From Nemertoderma westbladi (Eukaryota; Xenacoelomorpha; Nemertodermatida; Nemertodermatidae), in the NCBI GenBank assembly GCA_032718475.1, contig JAUCBJ010001516.1, positions 25,303-89,302 on the forward strand: DNA of 64,000 bases, given 5' to 3'. The notes beneath the pieces were generated by a model. It was not told the DNA's origin and did no database searches. It was given only the letters and a program-made list of their open reading frames with translations. This document shows positions 60,505 to 64,000 of the stretch, one piece after another (the first letter of the stretch is position 1; every line of letters starts with the position of its first letter). Both the position numbers and the translations under genes were made by a program.

Positions 60505-61810
60505 ATTCGATGTTACAGCTGGATGGAAGAAGTTGATGAGAGGAAAATAAACAGTTGGAATGTCATTACAGTACTTTAGGTTAATATGATTGTTTATCTT
60601 GTCTGTAAATTCAAAAAATAATTGTTGTCATTTATTCAAATATAATATTGAAATTAAAAAATTAAAATATTAGTCCTGTATTTAAATATATTAATATTAT
60701 ATTATTAGCTGCACAATCCCATTAGAATATTAATTATAATCGTAATTTGTTAATTCACCATTTTTTATATTTATTGCGCATTGTTAACTGCGATCTGAGC
60801 CAATATCATATACAAGAAAGGTGTATTTAATCCATTATATCTATGTATATATATGATACATAACTTTTATATTTATAGTAAATTATTATAACATGTTTAA
60901 ATTTTTCTTCCATGTCACATAACCTATCTCATACATAAATAATTACAACTAACATATACATTTAACTTAATCTCGAATATATACTAATTCACAGCCGCCA
61001 ATATGATATTATTCGCAATATCATATCAAATTGAAGCCCTCGGGGCAACAACATGTTATGTACAAAAATGACAATTTGAGTAAATCGACTTTAAAGATTT
61101 TTTATATATGATTTTTATATTCTACTTTTCACAATGACTATGGACCTGATATTACTATGTAATGCATATAATAGGTTATTAAACAATCATAGCTCACTAT
61201 TTAGATCATTTATTCAATTAATTAGAAGAAATTGCCATTTGTTTATACATAACTTTTTGTTGCTCCAAAGATTCAGGACAACATTATGTTATGTGAACAG
61301 AAACATTATGTCAAACTCATTGAGGGATAAAGAACGAAGTTTAATAATTCGAATTTAATGTAACAATCTTTGGCAGAAGTGTGTGGAATTGCTTAACAAA
61401 GGTTCTGCAACCTAATATGCACACAAGATGGCGTGTAAGAAGATATAAGGCATTTTTTATCACTTTAGATGTTAAAAAGATTCTTCTTTGCATTGAAGAG
61501 GGTTTCCACTTTCCAGTCTCAGTGGATAGATAGTATCTTTCAATATGCTAAAATTGTGCTGACCATGATATCTTGTGGTGCTATGTTACCAGTGCTAACC
61601 GATCATCATCATTATCATCAGAACAAAATTATTTATCATTCACTAAGCTAGTCTGCATTATATTGTTCAAACAAGACACTTTTAAAGTTAAATTTCTTAC
61701 CGATACAGTTTTACTCAGTTTTGATAAAATTACACAAACATGTATAAAATAAATGGGAGGGTTAGTCAATTCTACAGTAGTACAGTATACGTTGGTGTTA
61801 GTTTAGGTGC
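60505..61810. other. AT-rich stretch without recognised gene
   Basis: Very AT-rich. Short ORFs at 61134-61358 and 61469-61651 show no domain signature. Confidence 0.45.
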
Positions 61811-63091
61811 TTAGTCTATATCACAGTTGCATTCAATCAAATCAATGTAAAATCCGCGATGTGTGCGAGGAACGTATTCGAGCTGAGTTTTCAGGTCTGC
61901 CAACTTCTTCGGGTTCACACCATTTCGAGGCTGTTTCCTCCATCTGGTGATATCCAGAGACGTAACAACTTCCGGTTTAAAATTTCTTTTCCTCCTTATA
62001 TCAACTTCGTGGAATGGTGCATCTTCCCTCAGGCTATGTTTATACTTATATAAGCCAAATTCCTCAATACGAAACCACTTTATGTCTCTAAATCTAACTT
62101 GTTCCCCAGCCATATTATATTTCCGTCGAACTAACATCATCTGCTTGGGAAGAAGCTTTCCTTTGAGAAGGCCCATTGAAATGTCTGAAACTACAAATGG
62201 ATTTCGAATTTTGACAGCTGCAATGTGGCTTCGATATTCCTCGGGGGTATTGTTCTATGATGCCAAAATCACTGTGGCCTACTTCCGGGAATTTATGATC
62301 TATAATCTTAAGCTTACCTATACCAATGATGTACTGCCAAAGGCAAAGGATGAACCAATTCTTATTCTGGCCACCGCAGGAATCTGACCAAGCTATAAGA
62401 TGTTCCCCTTTTATCGCTTCACTTTCAATGAAGGCCAGTAATGATGACATAATTTCCTCGATTCCACGACCAGACTGATTTTCCGTCCAAGTTTGCATGT
62501 ACCCATTTGAATGTCCTGGACGTGTCACGTGTATCCCTAAGTTATAAAATTATAAAACCACAACTGTCGAAGATAGAATGCAACTGAAGTAGGAATCTTT
62601 GGGAGTGGTAAGGTTTTCTGTAAATCAAACGTTATAAAGGTCATATTTGTGTTTGTCTCAGCATTCTTACGATCTTCTTTTAGTGACTCAATAGCAAATT
62701 TATAATTTTCTTTATGTTCATCTGTACATTCATTTCGATCACACTGAGCACAAACATCTGAGCGAGGGCTACCAAACCCTAAGTTAAACTCTTCTGTAAA
62801 TACACGGCGAAAATACTCCAACGAAATAATATCTCTATATTCGAGATTCTCTTCTAAATACTTATTATACATCGTTGGTACTGTCAACACTGGTGATAGG
62901 TATTCCCTATTTTTATTCTTAGTTCTCGAATAGTGAGACTTTTCTGTTGGATATTTATTAATATGTTTTACAACGCTAGTGCGACCGTCATCAGAAACCT
63001 TGTTGGGACGATTATTATGCGTTCCACTTTGCCTTGGCGATGGTCCAGTATCGCCTTGGTAAACAGATGTTTCGTTATTGTTCGTAGACAT
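61811..63091 (-). pseudogene. transposase-like gene of an uncharacterised family, frame-shifted
   Basis: The N-terminal ORF (63091-62537) has YLEENLEYRDIISLEYFRRV and a Cys pair (CAQC) after FGSPRSDV. The middle ORF (62528-62115) has HLIAWSDSCGGQNKNWFILC and KFPEVGHSDFGIIEQY, a signature I know from a large family of uncharacterised transposase-like proteins in arthropods and cnidarians. The last frame (about 62,250-61,811) has EEYRSHIAAVKIRNPFVVSD, MMLVRRKYNMAGEQVRFRD and ends CNCDID. Frames change near 62,530 and 62,245, giving about 420 residues in total. The Asp of SDSCGG and the GHSDFG part may belong to an RNase H-type active site, but that is inference. No terminal inverted repeats were found. 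Confidence 0.65.
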
Positions 63092-63372
63092 TATTTAAAT
63101 ATTATCTTAATTACGTTATTTACCTTATATTCAATATTAACTATCAATCACAGTATATTTAATTTTATTTGCTTTTCGTAGAACTATTCTCATATTGCAT
63201 GTGCTATCATCAGTTTATTGTTACTGGTATAATATTAGTCAATAAATACATACAAACATACACATATATACATGTATATATATAAAGAAAATGTTATAGA
63301 TATTTTGAATTCAAATAATTTCGTATATTACAGTATATTATCTCATTTATTCAACTAATACGAAGTCATGAA

Positions 63373-63656
63373 TCACATCCAGTCCTTGTTGACTATATAA
63401 TGCTTCTTCTTTGGCAACGGACAGAGAGCATTTGGACTTCGTCCAGTTTTATTCTTTGCTGCAGGAAACTCGCTCCAGGGGTTGACACTCTTTTTTGGGG
63501 ATTTTCCGTGTGGTTTTGGCAGACAACCCTTTTTGTTGTAGAAGTCGGCATGTTCTCGTAGGGTCTGGAACGCCTTCACGGGATTGGTTGTGGCGCAGAA
63601 ATCTAGGAATTGATTTTTTTTAACCCTCAGAAAAGGATTGTGCAGTAACTCCTCCC
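63373..63656 (-). CDS. last exon of a glyoxalase II-like (metallo-beta-lactamase) gene
   Basis: On the - strand a TTTACAG acceptor (AG at 63,658-63,657) opens an exon whose first two bases complete a Gly codon. The exon then encodes EELLHNPFLRVKKNQFLDF, ATTNPVKAFQTLREHADFY and a basic tail ending NKDWM, with TGA at 63,375-63,373. GEE-x3-NPF-x-RV followed by DPV/NPV-x8-LR is the C-terminal signature of hydroxyacylglutathione hydrolase and its PNKD-like relatives (thioester hydrolases). The basic tail is longer than in mammalian glyoxalase II. AATAAA on the - strand at about 63,350-63,345 could be the poly(A) signal. The metal-binding exons lie beyond the right edge. Confidence 0.65.
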
Positions 63657-63659
63657 CTG

Positions 63660-64000
63660 TAAATGTAAATCGTATAGAAATATTGAGATTATAAGAATTA
63701 CTAACAGATAATTAATGGTAGTTTATAGAATTAGGGTGCCCCATACCTACCACTTCTTCTAACAGATAAATCTGTTCATGAATAAGATGGAAGATCCAAT
63801 GATGTATATTAGATATAAGTTTTGACTGTAATGAACGGAAGTAAAATGGATTCATTCAACTGTAAATTTATGACTAAAATATGGATGTATCAGGATGATG
63901 AAAAAAAAACGCCAGATATCTGCCGGAATATAAAAGTTGTCAGAAAAATGAATTTATCTAGGAATCCTTGAACAGTTTCTTATTGAAAGGTTTCTTTCCA
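63660..64000. other. probable last intron of the right-edge gene
   Basis: No further exon is visible up to the window end. Confidence 0.4.

Overview
The window is nuclear DNA from an animal. It is AT-rich, and a single spliced gene is spread over about 34 kb because its introns are filled with transposable elements. The mixture of element types (RTE-like and CR1/Jockey-like LINEs, BEL/Pao, piggyBac and TTAA-flanked relatives, a CACTA-Mirage-Chapaev-like DNA transposon, tRNA-derived SINEs with a tail like the cephalopod-type SINE core) suggests an aquatic invertebrate. The sequence does not fix the phylum. Frequent AGGCCTA and ACCGGTA words and many long poly-G/C runs are compositional quirks of this genome.

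Region 1 (1-35,350, + strand): a twelve-exon beta/gamma-crystallin gene, entered after its first exon(s). All twelve splice junctions keep one reading frame and join into 1,659 bp (552 residues plus stop). They encode six crystallin domains (twelve Greek keys) in an alternating A-B-A-B-A-B order. A-type domains carry a conserved cysteine pair. Calcium-site motifs are best preserved in domain 2, domain 5 and the first half of domain 6. The introns hold a SINE with target-site duplication, LINE 3' fragments, a complete 3.3-kb CACTA/Chapaev-like element with array-type terminal repeats and two perfect hairpins, an RTE-like LINE with a (TAG)n tail, a GC-rich reverse transcriptase element whose coding region carries a 22 x 15-bp in-frame minisatellite before the YVDD box, two TTAA-flanked elements and another inverted-repeat element.

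Region 2 (35.5-43 kb): satellite-like DNA. There is a 71-bp tandem array right after the crystallin gene, a possible hammerhead-like RNA core, a purine-rich tract, three minisatellite arrays, one unrecognised ORF, and shattered pieces of the TTAA element and of two LINEs.

Region 3 (43-51.5 kb, mostly - strand): an RTE-like copy joined onto a piggyBac transposase pseudogene, a LINE 3' end interrupted by a hairpin-rich minisatellite and a SINE between 213-bp duplicates, and a BEL/Pao retrotransposon truncated inside its reverse transcriptase, followed by a LINE ORF1.

Region 4 (51.5-64 kb): dispersed repeats, a nearly intact CR1/Jockey-group LINE ORF2 (1,072 residues), the C-terminal nuclease-like part of another reverse transcriptase, a broken transposase-like gene of a family I cannot name, and, at the right edge on the - strand, the last exon of a glyoxalase II-like metallo-beta-lactamase gene. 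Only two host genes are supported: the crystallin gene and this right-edge gene. The rest is mobile-element or repeat DNA.
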